Counted from the stretch's first letter, positions 1-13,439 are shown. The stretch: 64,000 nt of DNA from Deinandra increscens subsp. villosa (GCA_039602395.1 JBCNJP010000017.1:23208275-23272274); one strand, 5' to 3'. Made by a program: numbers and translations. The notes: generated by a model not told the origin, from the letters alone.

Positions 1-1244
1 TTCAATTTATAACATAACCTGCGCTATTTTTACTTTTAACCCAAATAATACATATATATACAAAAGGGAACGTCTATGAAGATTTAGAAAGTTGATTCTA
101 GCAATATCGCTTATGTTTGAACTTGACCATTCTCTCCTGAAGAGCACGTAGTCCGCAAATAAAAGTTGCGAGAACATTGAATCACCATTTGGAGTAACTT
201 GTAACTATACCTCGAAATGTACCATTTAGAGTATGACTCTGGATGAACAAAAATGGAGATAGAGGGTCTTCTTGTCGAAGCCCCAAAAACATTGAAATTC
301 TCTAGATGAAAGAAGGCATCCATGTATCCGTGAGCATCATTGAGTTGGAAAGTTCATCGGTTGATGTACAAAATCAAGAGACCTCGTTTCTATGAGTCAA
401 ACGCTTTTTCTATATACTTTTAGAAGCATGGCACGGCGTTTGGACTTTTTAAGCCACGACTTAGTATATTTGACATCAAGGTCCCATTGTCTCGTTTGAG
501 ATGTTTTTGCTAACATTTTTTAGACAACTTTATGAATAGAACCGGTAAGAATGATGGGTCTAGTTGGATGGGGACAACATGTTATTTACCTTTGATATAA
601 GAGCAATAAAAGGTGAGCCACAACATCTACTAAATGTGTCATTGGAGTGGATGTGGGGAAAAACAAGGGAGAGGGTGGATGCAGTGTGGGCCAGGCAACG
701 GGGAGGGAGTAAAACATGACACAAGATACATCAAAGGTTTTAGAGTATAGCCTTATAAACTAGTTGTCTTTTTGTTCCTACACCAATATGGGATAGCTTA
801 CATCACATTTTTTCAAATTTGAATACAAAATCTTTTACGATAAACATCTCATTCACACATATTTTTCCAACGGCAACAACCATCAAGATATCCCAGTTCT
901 CCTATACAAATCTGGTTTCATACATAGGTACAAAGTAATGTAATTGAGATGATACGTTAGTGTGGAACCAATTTATACCAATTAGTGGGGTTCCTTTTCG
1001 AAAGCCACAACAAATAAGAACATCGAATCTTATCATAAAATTAGGGGGTGTTAATATGTCTGTTTGGAGGGTTAACAGGCTGCGACTTGACGGGTTTAAT
1101 TTTTCAACCCAAAAATATCAATTTTCTTGTGTTAAAATATCAACCCTAACTCGTACACATTTAAAATCATGTTAACCGTTAACCTGAAAATGAAATATTT
1201 ATCTAAAGTCCTAAACGAATTAGAGAGTAATAATTAGTTGTAAA
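1..1244. other. Unassigned AT-rich DNA, no gene supported
   Basis: Only short open frames occur here (longest about 70 codons) and none shows a recognisable domain. The reverse strand at about 420-520 reads as a lysine/arginine-rich peptide for about 25 codons and could be a decayed transposase or pol scrap, but nothing confirms it. No LTR edges or terminal inverted repeats were seen before 1245. Confidence 0.5.
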
Positions 1245-1400
1245 CACTACAAAAAATAGGACCATTAGCGGCGGATAGGAGGGGTCGCCGTTATTGATAA
1301 GAGATGTCGTCGCTACTGTCGCGTCGCTAATGGCCCACGTATTGCTGCTATTGCTATCCATCACTGCTAATGACGTCGCCGCTAATACTCTTTGTCTCAT
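1245..1400 (+). mobile_element. CACTA (En/Spm-like) transposon left terminus
   Basis: The segment opens with CACTACAAAAAATAGGACC, the standard plant CACTA terminal form. It is followed by the GC-rich subterminal motif TAGCGGCGG and its inverse (CGCCGCTAAT, GTCGCTAATGG), repeated within 150 bp. Alternating direct and inverted subterminal motifs are where CACTA transposases bind. The matching right end (…GTAGTG) was not found. The element is probably truncated, or interrupted by the LTR that begins at 1557. Confidence 0.6.
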
Positions 1401-2257
1401 AAAACGTATTTTACTTCATATTTTCTTTATTTTCAGTTTTTTTAAATACATACATTATGAAAACGGTAGACATCAACAATAACTACATACATATGTTAAC
1501 ATTTTTCATATATATATATGTATATATATACATACATGACAAAATTAAATATATAATGTGACAACTGCAACTTCCCAAGTTAACTCCGTTAAGTCTTTGT
1601 GACGTTAAAAAAAACTTGACCGTTTAATTAAAACATTACCGACCGGGTTTAGTAAATTAAGAGATTAAAACGGATTAAACCGGTAATCCGTTTACGCAGC
1701 GGAATAAATAAATTTACTAATTATATACGCGTAAACCGAAGGTGTCGAAATCGATGTCAACAGGATCACGATCACCAATAATATTTAATCACGCAAACAC
1801 CATTTCGCGGTAAACATTTTAGCGCGAAATAATAACGATTACATTTAATCGAAATAAAACCATCTAAACTAAAATGGAGTTTAGATATACCTTCGCGGTG
1901 ATCTAACAAACGCTAGAGACACCGAGGAACAACGTGATGACGCTAGGGTTTCACGGGATAACCGATCCGACGTTCGAATCAAATCGTTTAGCAATTCGCC
2001 AAAAACGTCTTTAACCGATTCGTTGAAAACTACAACGGTTCGGTTTATGGTGGCGACAATCGAGCACCAACGAATAAAGACTATGACGACGTCTAGGGTT
2101 TAGGCTAGACGAATAAACGATTATGGCGACAAAGCTCGCACTCGCGATATCGTAACGACGACGATAAGGCGAGTGGTTATGGTGTCGCGCGAAACGGAGA
2201 TACGCTAGATCGCGACGGCGATCTAGAGTTTGATGGCGTCGGCCCTAAGAAGAGGGG

Positions 2258-2370
2258 CGACGGCGGCGGCGGCGGCGGCAAAAGGGCGCGGCAGCGGCGG
2301 CGGCGATGAAGGCGGCGGCGGCGGTGAGGGCGGCGGCGGCGGCTGCGAGAGAGGCGGCGGCGGCGGCTTC
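2258..2370 (+). repeat. GGC/GCC trinucleotide-rich tract
   Basis: Runs of GGCGGC interrupted by short variants lie in the putative transcribed leader of the reverse-strand LTR. The tract generates proline/arginine-rich and alanine-rich open frames on both strands that should not be taken as genes. Confidence 0.8.
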
Positions 2371-2565
2371 GTTCTCGGATGATGATGATGATGATTCCTT
2401 TGATTGTCGGATACAAGAACCAACGAATCAATCGCCAATTGATGAGGCTTCGCGAGGAAGGAGATGGCGAGAGAGAGAGAGATCGACGAGAGGGAGGGGG
2501 GCGACGGCTCCAAGGGAGGCGCAAGGGGGAGAGGATTAGGAACCCTTAACCCTAATCACTAGTTG

Positions 2566-2575
2566 CTTATTTATA
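2566..2575 (-). promoter_or_regulatory. TATA box of the reverse-strand copia LTR
   Basis: The reverse strand reads TATAAATAAG, followed by GATTAGGGTTAAGGGTT. The position inside the LTR is right for a U3/R boundary. Confidence 0.5.
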
Positions 2576-2936
2576 GGCAACTAGTTTCCGTTTAGGCCCC
2601 TCGTCTATCTCTTTCATCGAAATGAACCACCATAGTTTACGAATTAATAAAACTCTTTTATTAATATAAAAGGCGTAAACACGAGAACTAATAAATTCAA
2701 ATAACAATTTATTTGATTTATTATTTTCACCGTAAACGTTTAATCGAAAACGTTTTTCTCCGTTTATTATCACAAGGATAATATTCCGTAATTAAATAAA
2801 TAACTACACAATTCCGTGAATTACCGGTTAAACAATTTAAGCGGATTTTTATCTCGTTGCCCTCAGTGTAACTCTTTACGGGTCAAACCGGGTCGGGTTC
2901 TTGTTGTTGTCGGGTCTGGACAACCATTATCCAACA

Positions 2937-2949
2937 ATCTCCCACTTGG
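2937..2949 (-). other. Polypurine tract of the reverse-strand copia element
   Basis: The reverse strand reads CCAAGTGGGAGAT directly before the LTR start TGTTGG. AAGTGGGAGATTGTTGG is a widespread copia PPT/LTR junction. Similar AGTGGGAGC tracts recur on the reverse strand near 3328 and 4458. Confidence 0.65.
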
Positions 2950-5346
2950 ACAGAGTCCGACAACATTTGAAGAAACAGTCAGAGGTGCTCTAGCTACACA
3001 TGGCTGTCCCAACCAGTTATGACACTTCAAGTCAGTAACCAAGGTATATCTACAAACTCGCGTTGTAGTTTAGACTTATGGTAATGCAAAGTCATTAGTT
3101 CCTTTCCGTATGAGACATCAATTGAACAAGAGACATGGATTTAATTCATTCTCTTTTATGTTCAATCATTCTCTTTCTCGTGTCGTAGTTCGAAGTGGTC
3201 CAATCAAACACACAGTAAGTTTGGGTAAGGCCTTACACTTAACACTTGGAACTCACGAGAGGGCCCACGATGTCTAGCTGTTGCAGTATTAGTGCAAGAG
3301 TACAGAATCCCATCTTGACTACATACAGCTCCCACTAAGCTTCAGATCCATTCCCAAAAGTAGTCTTTACTGGCAGTTACGCGACAGCGTATACTACAAT
3401 CAAAGAACAGTCCTTGGCAAACGGGAGGTAGCATATGTATCTCAGGTCAAAGGACACTATTGAGTATACCATTTAATCAAATTCGTCTTATGATTAAATC
3501 CATGAAGACAATTTGATACGAGTTACGTCACGACGTCATTCCCTAATGAGGTCTGTGAGTCTGGAGAGTCAACCCTTTGAGTCCAGAGTCAGAATAGTCA
3601 TAGATCAGTTTTGTTCCCACAAATTAGATCGACTACGGACGGTTTTAGAATATTTCACTAAATATTCATGGATGTTTAAAACGTATAAATTTCGAACACG
3701 TTTCGCAGAATTCGAAAACTGCATCTAACCCTTTAGATCAGATCGAATGATTTGGTGCAAACGTTTAAGGTTCGATATCCCAACACTAAAGTAGAACAAT
3801 GTAGCGTAGAATTCAGGTAATACGCAACAGTATTAGCTTATTGATCAAACTTGATCAATGGAACTGTGAATTCTTGTGCTAGGTTCTATGCCTGTGTTTT
3901 GGTTTTGCCTGTTTAGTTGTTTCATTAGTTTTTGTGTTGCTCAGAACAGCAAAAGTATTTAAGTGAATCTGAATGTGTGATAAAACTTGTGCCCTTGGTA
4001 TGCACATGGATTACTGTGTTATCACAATGGCATGTTAATTGATTATCAACATAATCAAATTAACTTTCTTTGAATGTACCCTTACATTGATGATTCAAAA
4101 ATTCACTTAAGGTGGCTAGTAGTTCGGTGAGTATACTCGAGTACTCATCATGAACATTTCATCATCAAGACAAGTTGAGATGATTCGGTTTTTCCAGCAT
4201 GTGTCATTGGTGTAACTCTTTACAGTGACACTTATGCAACATCCCTATGTTGGATAGTTCCCGTTTCATAACTAGTATGACACGACTTGTTTCAAGAAAT
4301 TGAATATATCTGAGGATGCCATTCCTGAGATGTTTTCAATTTGTGTGTCTTGAAACTTAGGGATAAGTTGAGGCTTCATTACAAGTTTAAATCAGTAATC
4401 TTTAATGAACATTGGATCAGCACTTAATCGTTATCCCGATAAGGATTAGTGGTGATGCTCCCACTTGCTTTATGTAGACGATGCATTCTTATAATCATCT
4501 TTCTTTCAAACCGTTAGGATATTGGTCTGCAAGACAAACTCTTTAGCAAACATACTTCGTTACCTAGAACGAAGTTATTTAGTTTCATAAACACAGTATG
4601 AATCTAAATTGAGTAATATCCAATTGTCATGTCACATACATGAGATAGCAAGATGATATCAAACTTCCAGAGTTTGATGGTATCCTAGATACAGTCATCT
4701 TTGTGTTTGAAAGGAGTTGCGTGCTAGACGCCTCGATGATTATTCTATCAGAGTACCGAGTCTGATTTGGGATTGACAATTCAATCCAATGACCAACCAA
4801 TAATGAAAGATTTTAGACAAGTAAAATCGTCCGAGTTTCATTTGGAATTATAAGTCATTTAGAATGCTTAACATGTTTTCATTATTGCAACAACCACTTG
4901 TTGTGAAAAGATGTTTGTCTAATGAGTCTTGAATATTTACAAGATTCACAGTGCACAGTCCGGTAATTCCTACAGAAAACAAGTTTCTATTTGACAAGGA
5001 ATTTTGATGTCCATACATCAATTAGTTGGACGTGCATAACTCAAACTTGGTCTCCCGCAAGACTCTTCTTGGAACCAATTTGAGTCGCAAGTGATCGGCG
5101 AGGAAATGATTCGTGGGTATAAGGTGTGAACGGTGGCCATTGGCAAGTCATAAGTCATGTGTTAATTGGTTTTCAAACTTTGAAAACAAATCCTCATAAT
5201 GTAAGCAACATGTGCTTAGCAGGATTTTAATTTAACACGTACGAGTACAACCCATTTGTAGTCATCGACTTTCAAGGTGACGTATGTATATATCTATTCA
5301 TGACCATCATGGTCATACGCACAAAACTTAGTGCATTTATATAACA
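2950..5346 (-). other. Degenerate copia-like interior, no open frames
   Basis: This stretch lies inside the reverse-strand copia LTR edge and up to the gap. It holds no ORF above about 70 codons and no recognisable pol motif on either strand. Two additional PPT-like purine tracts on the reverse strand suggest the long 3' non-coding part of a copia element, or a LARD-type non-autonomous relative. This is inference from position and from the PPT-like tracts. Confidence 0.4.
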
Positions 5347-5846
5347 NNNNNNNNNNNNNNNNNNNNNNNNNNNNNNNNNNNNNNNNNNNNNNNNNNNNNN
5401 NNNNNNNNNNNNNNNNNNNNNNNNNNNNNNNNNNNNNNNNNNNNNNNNNNNNNNNNNNNNNNNNNNNNNNNNNNNNNNNNNNNNNNNNNNNNNNNNNNNN
5501 NNNNNNNNNNNNNNNNNNNNNNNNNNNNNNNNNNNNNNNNNNNNNNNNNNNNNNNNNNNNNNNNNNNNNNNNNNNNNNNNNNNNNNNNNNNNNNNNNNNN
5601 NNNNNNNNNNNNNNNNNNNNNNNNNNNNNNNNNNNNNNNNNNNNNNNNNNNNNNNNNNNNNNNNNNNNNNNNNNNNNNNNNNNNNNNNNNNNNNNNNNNN
5701 NNNNNNNNNNNNNNNNNNNNNNNNNNNNNNNNNNNNNNNNNNNNNNNNNNNNNNNNNNNNNNNNNNNNNNNNNNNNNNNNNNNNNNNNNNNNNNNNNNNN
5801 NNNNNNNNNNNNNNNNNNNNNNNNNNNNNNNNNNNNNNNNNNNNNN
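5347..5846. other. Assembly gap (500 N)
   Basis: A run of exactly 500 N. It marks an assembly join of unknown true length, so continuity between the copia-like DNA on its left and the gypsy gag on its right is unproven. Confidence 1.
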
Positions 5847-6072
5847 TGACTGATATGATATTGCTCCTAGTCTGTGATGCCAACATAACTTGTACTACGT
5901 GTCTACGTGTTCTTAACACTATCACTACCGCATTACAACTTAGAATGCACTGTTCATGTAAATGAATGTTTTATGTGAATTGTACTGGTATGCAACACTT
6001 AACGGAACTTAGCAACCTTCTAGTATTGGGAATACTAACATTTGGAAGTTTTGCATTGATTTGCTAGAAATC

Positions 6073-9000
6073 ATGCCTCCACGGAGAGAACCCGAAACCA
6101 ACCCAGGAACCTTCACTGCAGCTCAAGTACAGAATATGATCAATCAGGGAGTGGCAGCAGCACTAGCAGCCGCTCAGCAACATTTTCAGGGGCAACCGCA
6201 ACAATGCACATTTAAGGCTTACATGGATTGTAAGCCAATGGTGTTCAAAGGTGACGAGGGTGCTGTGGGCTTGCTCAGGTGGATAGAGAAGTCCGAGAAA
6301 GTCTTTGCGATGTGTAACTGCCCGGATGGGGACCGGGTGAAGTATGCCACTGGCACTTTGGAGGATTCCGCGCTAACTTGGTGGAATTCTCAGATTCAGA
6401 TGTTGGGGCTGAATGAAGCTAACGCCATGACATGGCAGGAATTCAAAGAAGCTCTCATGGAGGAATATTGTCCTCGTGACCAAGTTCGAAGATTAGAGGT
6501 CGAGTTTGCAAACTCCAAGATGGAGGGTTCCGAGATAGAGGAATATACCACCCGTTACCAAGCGTATTCCCGACTCTGCCCAACAATGGTGGATGCAGAA
6601 TATAAGCGGATTGAGCTGTATGTGGAAGGGCTGGCCCCACAGATCAAAGAAATGGTGACAGAATCTACTCCCGTTTATGTGCGACAGGCAATCCGACTGG
6701 CGCACAAGTTAACTGATCAGGCCGTGGCCCAAGGACTATTGCCACCGAGAAAAGTCCCAAAGGTGGCTCTAGACGGGAAAAGGCAGCGAGAGGAAGAGTC
6801 GAGCAACCCTGCAACTCCTGGAAACAACACTGGGAGGTCTTCAAACTCCCAGAATCAGAACAGGAAAATTGACAACTCCAAGGGGAGCCATGGGAATACC
6901 GGTGGTGGCAACAACCAAAACCGCCAAGGTAGCAGCGGGCAAGGCGCTAGCGGGTATAAAGGAAAGTTACCCTACTGCAGCAAGTGTAGCAAGCACCACT
7001 ATGGTGAATGTAGCCGGCCAGTCTGTGAGAGATGTGGAAAATCGGGGCATCTTGCCAAGAATTGTCGGGGTGAACTACTCATCCGGGCCAAGCAGAACAC
7101 TGAAGGCCCCCGTGGGTGTTATGAATGTGGGAAACCCGGGCACATGAAGAAGGACTGCCCTCAACTGAAGAGAGGTGCCAACAATAACAACAACGACCGC
7201 CACAACAACAACAACAATGGTGGTGGTAATGGCAACGAGGGAAATGGTGGTCGCGGACGCGCATTTGTCATGGGTTCCGGTGAAGCGAAGGATGACGCTA
7301 ATGTGATTACCGGTAAGTTTCTCCTCAACAACTACTTTGCGAATGTGTTATTTGATTCTGGTGCCGAGAAAAGTTTCATTTCAACTAAGTTTTGCAAATT
7401 GATAAAGGCCAAGACAGAACCCCTAGGAGCTAAGTACACAGTTGAACTAGCTAACGGTAAACTTGTTGATGCAACACATATAGTCAAGGATTGTACCTTA
7501 GAACTCTCAGGCCGTAAGTTCTATATAGATTTGATGCCTTTTACAATCGGTAGCTTCGACGTAATAATTGGTATGGACTGGTTGTCCATGCACCACGCAG
7601 AGCTCGTCTGCCAAGAGAAAGTCATACGTATACCTTCCGCAAACGGAGAAGTACTCTCGATTCAGGGTGAGAAGGGAGGTACTGTCTCTGGAATCATATC
7701 CTACCTCAAGGCACAGAAGTATCTTCGGAAAGGGCACATGGCCGTTCTGGCAACGGTTACGGATCAAAACCTTGTAGAGAAGAAAATTGAAGACTTTCCG
7801 ATAGTTCGTGATTTCCCCGATGTATTCCCGGAAGAATTACCTGGTCTACCTCCACATAGACAAGTCGAGTTCGGGATCGATCTCGTTCCCGGTGCAGCTC
7901 CGATTGCCCGAGCTCCGTATCGTTTGGCGGTGAACGAGTTACACGAGTTATCCACACAATTGCAGGAGCTGTTAGATAAAGGTTTTATCAGGCCTAGCTC
8001 ATCGCCATGGGGCGCGCCAGTTTTATTCGTCAAGAAGAAAGATGGGACGTTCAGGATGTGCATTGATTACCGCGAGCTCAACAAAGTCACTATTAAGAAC
8101 CGGTATCCCCTCCCTCGGATCGACGACCTCTTCGACCAACTGCAAGGATCCAGTTATTTCTCCAAAATTGACTTAAGGTTCGGGTATCATCAGCTTAGGG
8201 TCCGCGAGGAGGACATTTCAAAGACAGCTTTCAGAACACGCTACGGTCATTACGAGTTCCTAGTCATGCCTTTCGGCTTAACGAACGCACCGGCGGTGTT
8301 CATGGATCTTATGAACCGCGTGTGCAAACCTTACCTAGATCAGTTCGTGATCGTTTTCATCGACGACATACTCGTTTACTCAAGGACGAAAGAAGAACAC
8401 GAGCAACACCTGCGGTTAATATTAGAGTTGTTAAGGAAGGAACAACTCTATGCCAAATTCTCCAAATGTGACTTTTGGATCCGAGAAGTTCAATTTCTGG
8501 GCCACATCGTCAACGAGCAAGGTATTCATGTTGACCCAGCCAAAGTAGAAGCGATCAAGAATTGGTCTACACCACGAGCACCAACTGAAATTCGGCAATT
8601 TCTAGGGTTAGCGGGTTACTACCGTCGTTTTATTGAGGGATTCTCTCGGATAGCCCAACCGCTAACCGCTCTTACACATAAGGGTGTTCAGTACCGATGG
8701 GGTGAAAAAGAAGAAGCAGCCTTTCAGACTTTGAAAGAAAAACTTTGTACCGCGCCTGTATTATCTCTACCAGATGGTGTTGACGACTTTGAGGTCTATT
8801 GTGATGCTTCTCTCCAAGGACTTGGATGTGTTCTGATGCAAAGAGGTAAAGTCATCGCTTACGGGTCAAGACAGTTAAAGTCCACGAACAGAATTACACG
8901 ACGCATGATCTGGAGTTAGGAGCTGTTGTATTTGCTTTAAAGTTTTGGAGGCACTACCTGTACGGTACCAAATGCACGATATTCACCGATCATAAAAGCC

Positions 9001-10616
9001 TCCAGCATATAATGGGACAAAAAGATCTCAACATGAGACAGCGTAGGTGGATCGAGGTGCTTAACGACTACGATTTGGCAATAAAATATCACCCGGGCAA
9101 GGCCAACGTTGTGGCCGACGCGTTAAGTAGAAAGGAACATGCAAAACCTAGAAGGGTTCGAGCTCTACAACTCACGATCCATGCTGGGTTACCGGATAGA
9201 ATTCGGGATGCCCAGAAGGAAGCTTTGAAAGAGGAAAATTATGAGGCAGAATCTTTAAACGGTGTGGATGGAACTTCAGACGTTAAGTCTGACGGAATAC
9301 GTTACTATAAGGATCGCATTTGGGTGCCTCTTCACGGAAATCTTCGAGAGCTGGTAATGGACGAAGCTCACAAGTCTCGATACTCGGTCCATCCCGGTTA
9401 AGATAAAATGTACCAAGACCTGAAAGGATTATACTGGTGGCCCAAGATGAAAGCTGACATTGCCACATACGTCAGTAAGTGTTTGACATGCTCGAAGGTC
9501 AAAGCAGAACATCGAAAGCCTCCAGGATTACTGCAGCAACCGACGATTCCTGAGTGGAAATGGGAGGAAATATCCATGGATTTCATCACGGGACTGCCCC
9601 GTACGCCTCGTGGAAATGACATGATTTGGGTCATTGTGGATAGGTTAACGAAATCCGCCCATTTCATAGCCCTCAAGGAAAATGACAAGACTGACAAGCT
9701 AGCACAAATCTACATTGACGAGATCGTCAAGCTCCACGGAGTACCCTTGTCTATTATCTCCGATCGAGACCCCAGATTTGCTTCACACTTTTGGGGATCG
9801 TTACAATCAGCCTTAGGCACTCGCTTAGATATGAGTACCGCATACCATCCGCAGACAGATGGCCAAACTGAACGCACAATCCAGACTCTTGAGGATATGC
9901 TCCGAGCGTGTGTTATGGATTTCGGAAAGAACTGGGAAACTCACTTGGCATTGGTCGAATTCTCCTACAACAATAGCTACCATTCCAGTATTGGAGCCGC
10001 TCCCTTTGAGGCTCTCTATGGACGGAAGTGTAGATCACCGGTCTGTTGGGCTGAAGTCGGTGATAGCCAACTTACTGGACCAGAGATGGTGTATGAAACG
10101 ACAGAAAGAATTGTGCAAATCAGAAACCGTATGAAAGCCGCGAGAGACCGACAAAAGAGTTATGCGGACAAACGTAGAAGGCCATTGGAATTCGAGGTGG
10201 GCGACCGTGTACTGTTGAAAGTCTCGCCCTGGAAAGGTGTTGTGCGTTTTGGAAAGCGCGGGAAGTTAAACCCCCGCTACATAGGACCTTTCCCGATAAC
10301 GGAGAAGATTGGAACGGTGGCGTATCGCTTGGACTTGCCACCAGAACTAGATGGGGTGCATAATGTGTTTCACGTTTCCAACTTGAAAAAGTGTCTGGCG
10401 GATGATACTTTAATAGTTCCATTAGAAGAACTCCACATCGACGAACAGCTCCGATTTGTAGAACAACCTGTGGAGATTATGGGACGTGAGCAGAAAACGT
10501 TAAAGCGTAGCAAGATTCCAATTGTCAAAGTTAGATGGCAATCAAAACGTGGACCGGAGTTCACATGGGAACGAGAAGACCAGATGCGAAAGAAATATCC
10601 TCACTTCCCGAGTTAA
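6073..10616 (+). pseudogene. Ty3/gypsy chromovirus (Tekay/Del-like) gag-pol, two lesions
   Basis: Encodes the capsid and enzymes of an LTR retrotransposon. Domains in order: gag from ATG 6073 (an upstream in-frame TTG is not needed), two CCHC knuckles at about 7020-7160, asparagine-rich linker, protease with active site DSGAE at 7353, reverse transcriptase with FIDD at 8356-8367, RNase H, integrase with D…D…E (MDFITGLP, SDRDPRF, TERTIQTLED), and a C-terminal chromodomain ending WEREDQMRKKYPHF. Chromodomains steer this lineage to heterochromatin. Two lesions break it: a one-base deletion near 8880, which closes the first frame at 8919, and a TAA at 9399-9401 before the integrase core. The RT motif KIDLRxGYHQ has F instead of S. 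Domain content is otherwise full length. No PBS or 5' LTR is visible upstream; it may lie in the gap. Confidence 0.93.
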
Positions 10617-12387
10617 CCCCGTTAACTTTCTCCGTTAGTGCCGTTAGTTCCGTTAACAAACCCGAGACCCGTTATTTGAATGACTTCATGTTTATTTATG
10701 TTTAATTGCTAATTAAACTTAGTAACTTGTTTCGTGAACTTATTTTGTGATCTTATGTGTTAGTTGTGAAAATTTGCATTTTTATGCGAAACCGGGCTTA
10801 GTGTGTAAATTTGGATTTTTGTGGATAAATGTTAAATTTATATAACCCGACAAAATCTTATATGTTAAATAAGTTAAAAACACTTAGAAACATTTTTAGA
10901 AGTTTTACTTTACAACTTCTAGTTAAAAACCCATTTAAAATTTAGTTTTTATGCCTTATGTGCTTAAATGAAAACTAGAGGGGCCATAAGTGTAAATTTA
11001 ACTTAAACAAAATCTGCTCAAAAACTCATCTCCCATCCTCATTCACGTTCATCATCAGCCCCTCTCCCCCTCTTCTTCACGATCAAAACACACACACACA
11101 TACACTTACAAAAAAAATCGCAAAATCAAGCACATAGGAGCTAAAATCCGGAGTTTGGAAGCTCAATCAAGCTACAAGAACACTCAAGCAAGCTTCTCCT
11201 TCCTCCCCTCTCTTCCAACCTGCGATTTTAGTCCAATTTGGTAAACCCTAAGTTTTGAAATCCGAAATTCTTAGTTGCATGTGTGTTTTCTAGTGTTTTT
11301 GGGCTAAATGTGGAGTTTGTATGCTCTTGAAACTTGTGTTAGCTCAAGATATGTTAATTCATGATTTGGGACAGATTTGAACTCGAGTTTAGGGCTGGGT
11401 TTTGAGCTTAAAATCTGCAATGTGTGCTCTTTCATGTATGTTGGGTGTTTAGACATGAAATTTGGGTGTTATGCTCTTGTATGCTAATCACATGTTGAGA
11501 TTTTGATATGAATATGGTATGATCTTGTTAGGAACAGAAATTTCATGATATTATGGTTACAAACTTGTTGGTAGATGTTAATTTGATCATTTGTTATCAT
11601 AGAATTGAAATGCTAGTCATGGGCAAACTTGGAAATTCCTAACAGCTTTGACCAGAATTTTTGGTCAACTTGCAGCTGTCATAACTTACTCAATTTTCAT
11701 CGAAATCGGTTGATTCTTTTTCCCTAGTAAAGTATTATGTCTTAGCTTTACAACGGCTACTCGCACACTTTCTAAAACCTCCGTTTGGTCACTCAAAACA
11801 CAGCTGCAAGTTGGGTACTCAAAGCTGTCATTTTCTGTGAAAAGTGGACTTTTCATTTTGGTTGAGCATGTTAATCTTGTTCTAATGGTGTGTTTGCTAT
11901 CCGTAAATGATGTTTATATATTAAAAGTAAGATCTGGAGATGTTGGCTCATAAATTCCAAATTTTGAATGAGTTATGCAAGTTTTCATTCTACTTTGACT
12001 AGTTTGCTAAATGCTAAAATGTGCCAACTTCCGATGTGCATAACTTTTTCGTTTCTCAACCTTTTTAGTTGATTATTTTTGCTACAATTCCTAAATGTTA
12101 TGTAGTTTATGCCTGTAAAATTTAAGAATCTAATTCCAAGTATTGTGGATTTTAGCTATGCCACTAGTATGAGTGTTGGAGTTGACTTTCCAAGTCAACT
12201 TTGACCAAAATGGCAAATCCTTGAATTTCTCTCAATATGAGACTTGTGTGTGCTTTGTTTGACTTGTGTGGCTATATGAAACATGTTTAGGAGCTAAGAT
12301 TGCTATTTTAGTCCTCGCGACACCTCCTAACCCATTTAGGTCATATTTGCCCGATTAGGTTGATTGTGACCAACCTATTGCTTCTTT
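10617..12387 (+). mobile_element. Gypsy 3' LTR, left part (interrupted)
   Basis: Non-coding DNA directly after the chromodomain stop, beginning with repeated CCGTTAGT/CCGTTAAC words. Similar words open the related reverse-strand LTR at 28998. It is interrupted at 12387 by a solo LTR and resumes at 16212. The two parts total about 2.6 kb, matching the 2594-bp LTR at 26405-28998. The exact TG start was not identified; it may have been lost or may overlap the ORF end. Confidence 0.6.
12383..12387. repeat. Target-site duplication TCTTT (left)
   Basis: TCTTT immediately precedes the TG of the solo LTR. The identical TCTTT follows its terminal CA at 16207-16211. Confidence 0.85.
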
Positions 12388-13393
12388 TGTAACATCCCAA
12401 AATTTGAGAAATACGTGACTAATGTGATTAATATACATTATATATGTGTTGGGAAGCTAAACGTGTTAAAACGTTTGAAAAATGCATGTTTACCCATTAT
12501 CGGGTAATAAACTGATAAATAACAGTATTGCATGAAGGATATATGTGTTAATTGATAACATGAGGAAAGAAAATGAAATTATATGAGTTTTATATCAAAG
12601 ATAATTGATATATATGATGTTAGCATGAAAAACGTAGCTAAACGTTTATATGATGGACATAAATGATAACCGGGAGTAAATGCCTCTACGTAATTACATT
12701 ATATCAAATACATGTGTAAAATATGTTTGAATAGCATTGATGCATGTGAAATATTCATTTGATGAATATATATGTGGGAATACGTGTTTAGATAGTTATA
12801 CGGGTGAAAAATGCATGCTTAAATAATTAACAAGAAAGTAGAAGGGTAGAAAGTGTAAATTATGGAAATACACAAATATATATATGTATATACATGATTA
12901 TATATGACCCGAACCTTCAAGAATGTTAGAAATATGTTTAGGAAGGTTGTAAGATGTAAAATGATAGTTACATCAAAAGATTAGGGTTTAATATGCATAA
13001 GATAAAAGTTAAAGGGCTAAAAGTGTAATTTATTTAAAGTTATGAATACTTACGGATATTATACGTATCTATAACTTTTATAAGTACCCCGAGGCTTATA
13101 ATGTATTATAATAATATCCTAAAGTGATTCGGTACATAAATGGATAAGTATTATAAAGTTTGAGGGGCCAAAGGTGTAAAGAATGAAAAATATAAATAAA
13201 TATATAAAAATATATACGTATGTATATATATGATCGAACGTATCCCGAACCTTAGAAAATGTTATAAATATGCCCCATAATATTTTAGAGCATAAAATAT
13301 TAAAAGGATGGAAGTTCGGGGGCGAAAATGCAATTAACTAGAAGATCAGGGACCAAAAGAGTAAATAATCAAATCTGGCCAGAAATAGGGTGG

Positions 13394-13439
13394 CTCGCGT
13401 ATCGCGAGCCATGAGCCCAAGAGTGGCGCGATACGCGAG
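13394..13439. repeat. Palindromic CGCG motif pair in the solo LTR
   Basis: CTCGCGTATCGCGAG at 13394-13408 is a near-perfect palindrome. It is followed at 13426-13439 by GCGCGATACGCGAG, its inverse. The pair sits about 150 bp upstream of the TATA box and is far more GC-rich than its surroundings. Confidence 0.7.

Larger units (their letters stand above)
1557..2936 (-). mobile_element. 3' LTR of a reverse-strand Ty1/copia element
   Basis: On the reverse strand the segment starts TGTTGGATAATGG and ends …GTTGTCACA (about 1380 bp). It is preceded by the classic copia polypurine tract CCAAGTGGGAGAT (forward 2937-2949). A reverse-strand TATAAATAAG box at 2566-2575 would begin transcription inside the LTR, and a long GCC-rich leader follows. 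The 2936 edge is well supported by the adjacent PPT. The 1557 edge rests only on a TG/CA end and is less certain, because no partner LTR or TSD is visible (the gap at 5347-5846 may hide it). Confidence 0.6.

Noticed and set aside
2177..2539. Overlapping Pro/Arg-, Ser/Pro- and Ala-rich ORFs on both strands
   Set aside because: All arise from the GGC/GCC tract in an LTR leader. There is no domain and no conserved start context.
5272..5925. Open frames of 172 and 217 codons across the gap
   Set aside because: They consist of N-derived X residues and have no sequence content.
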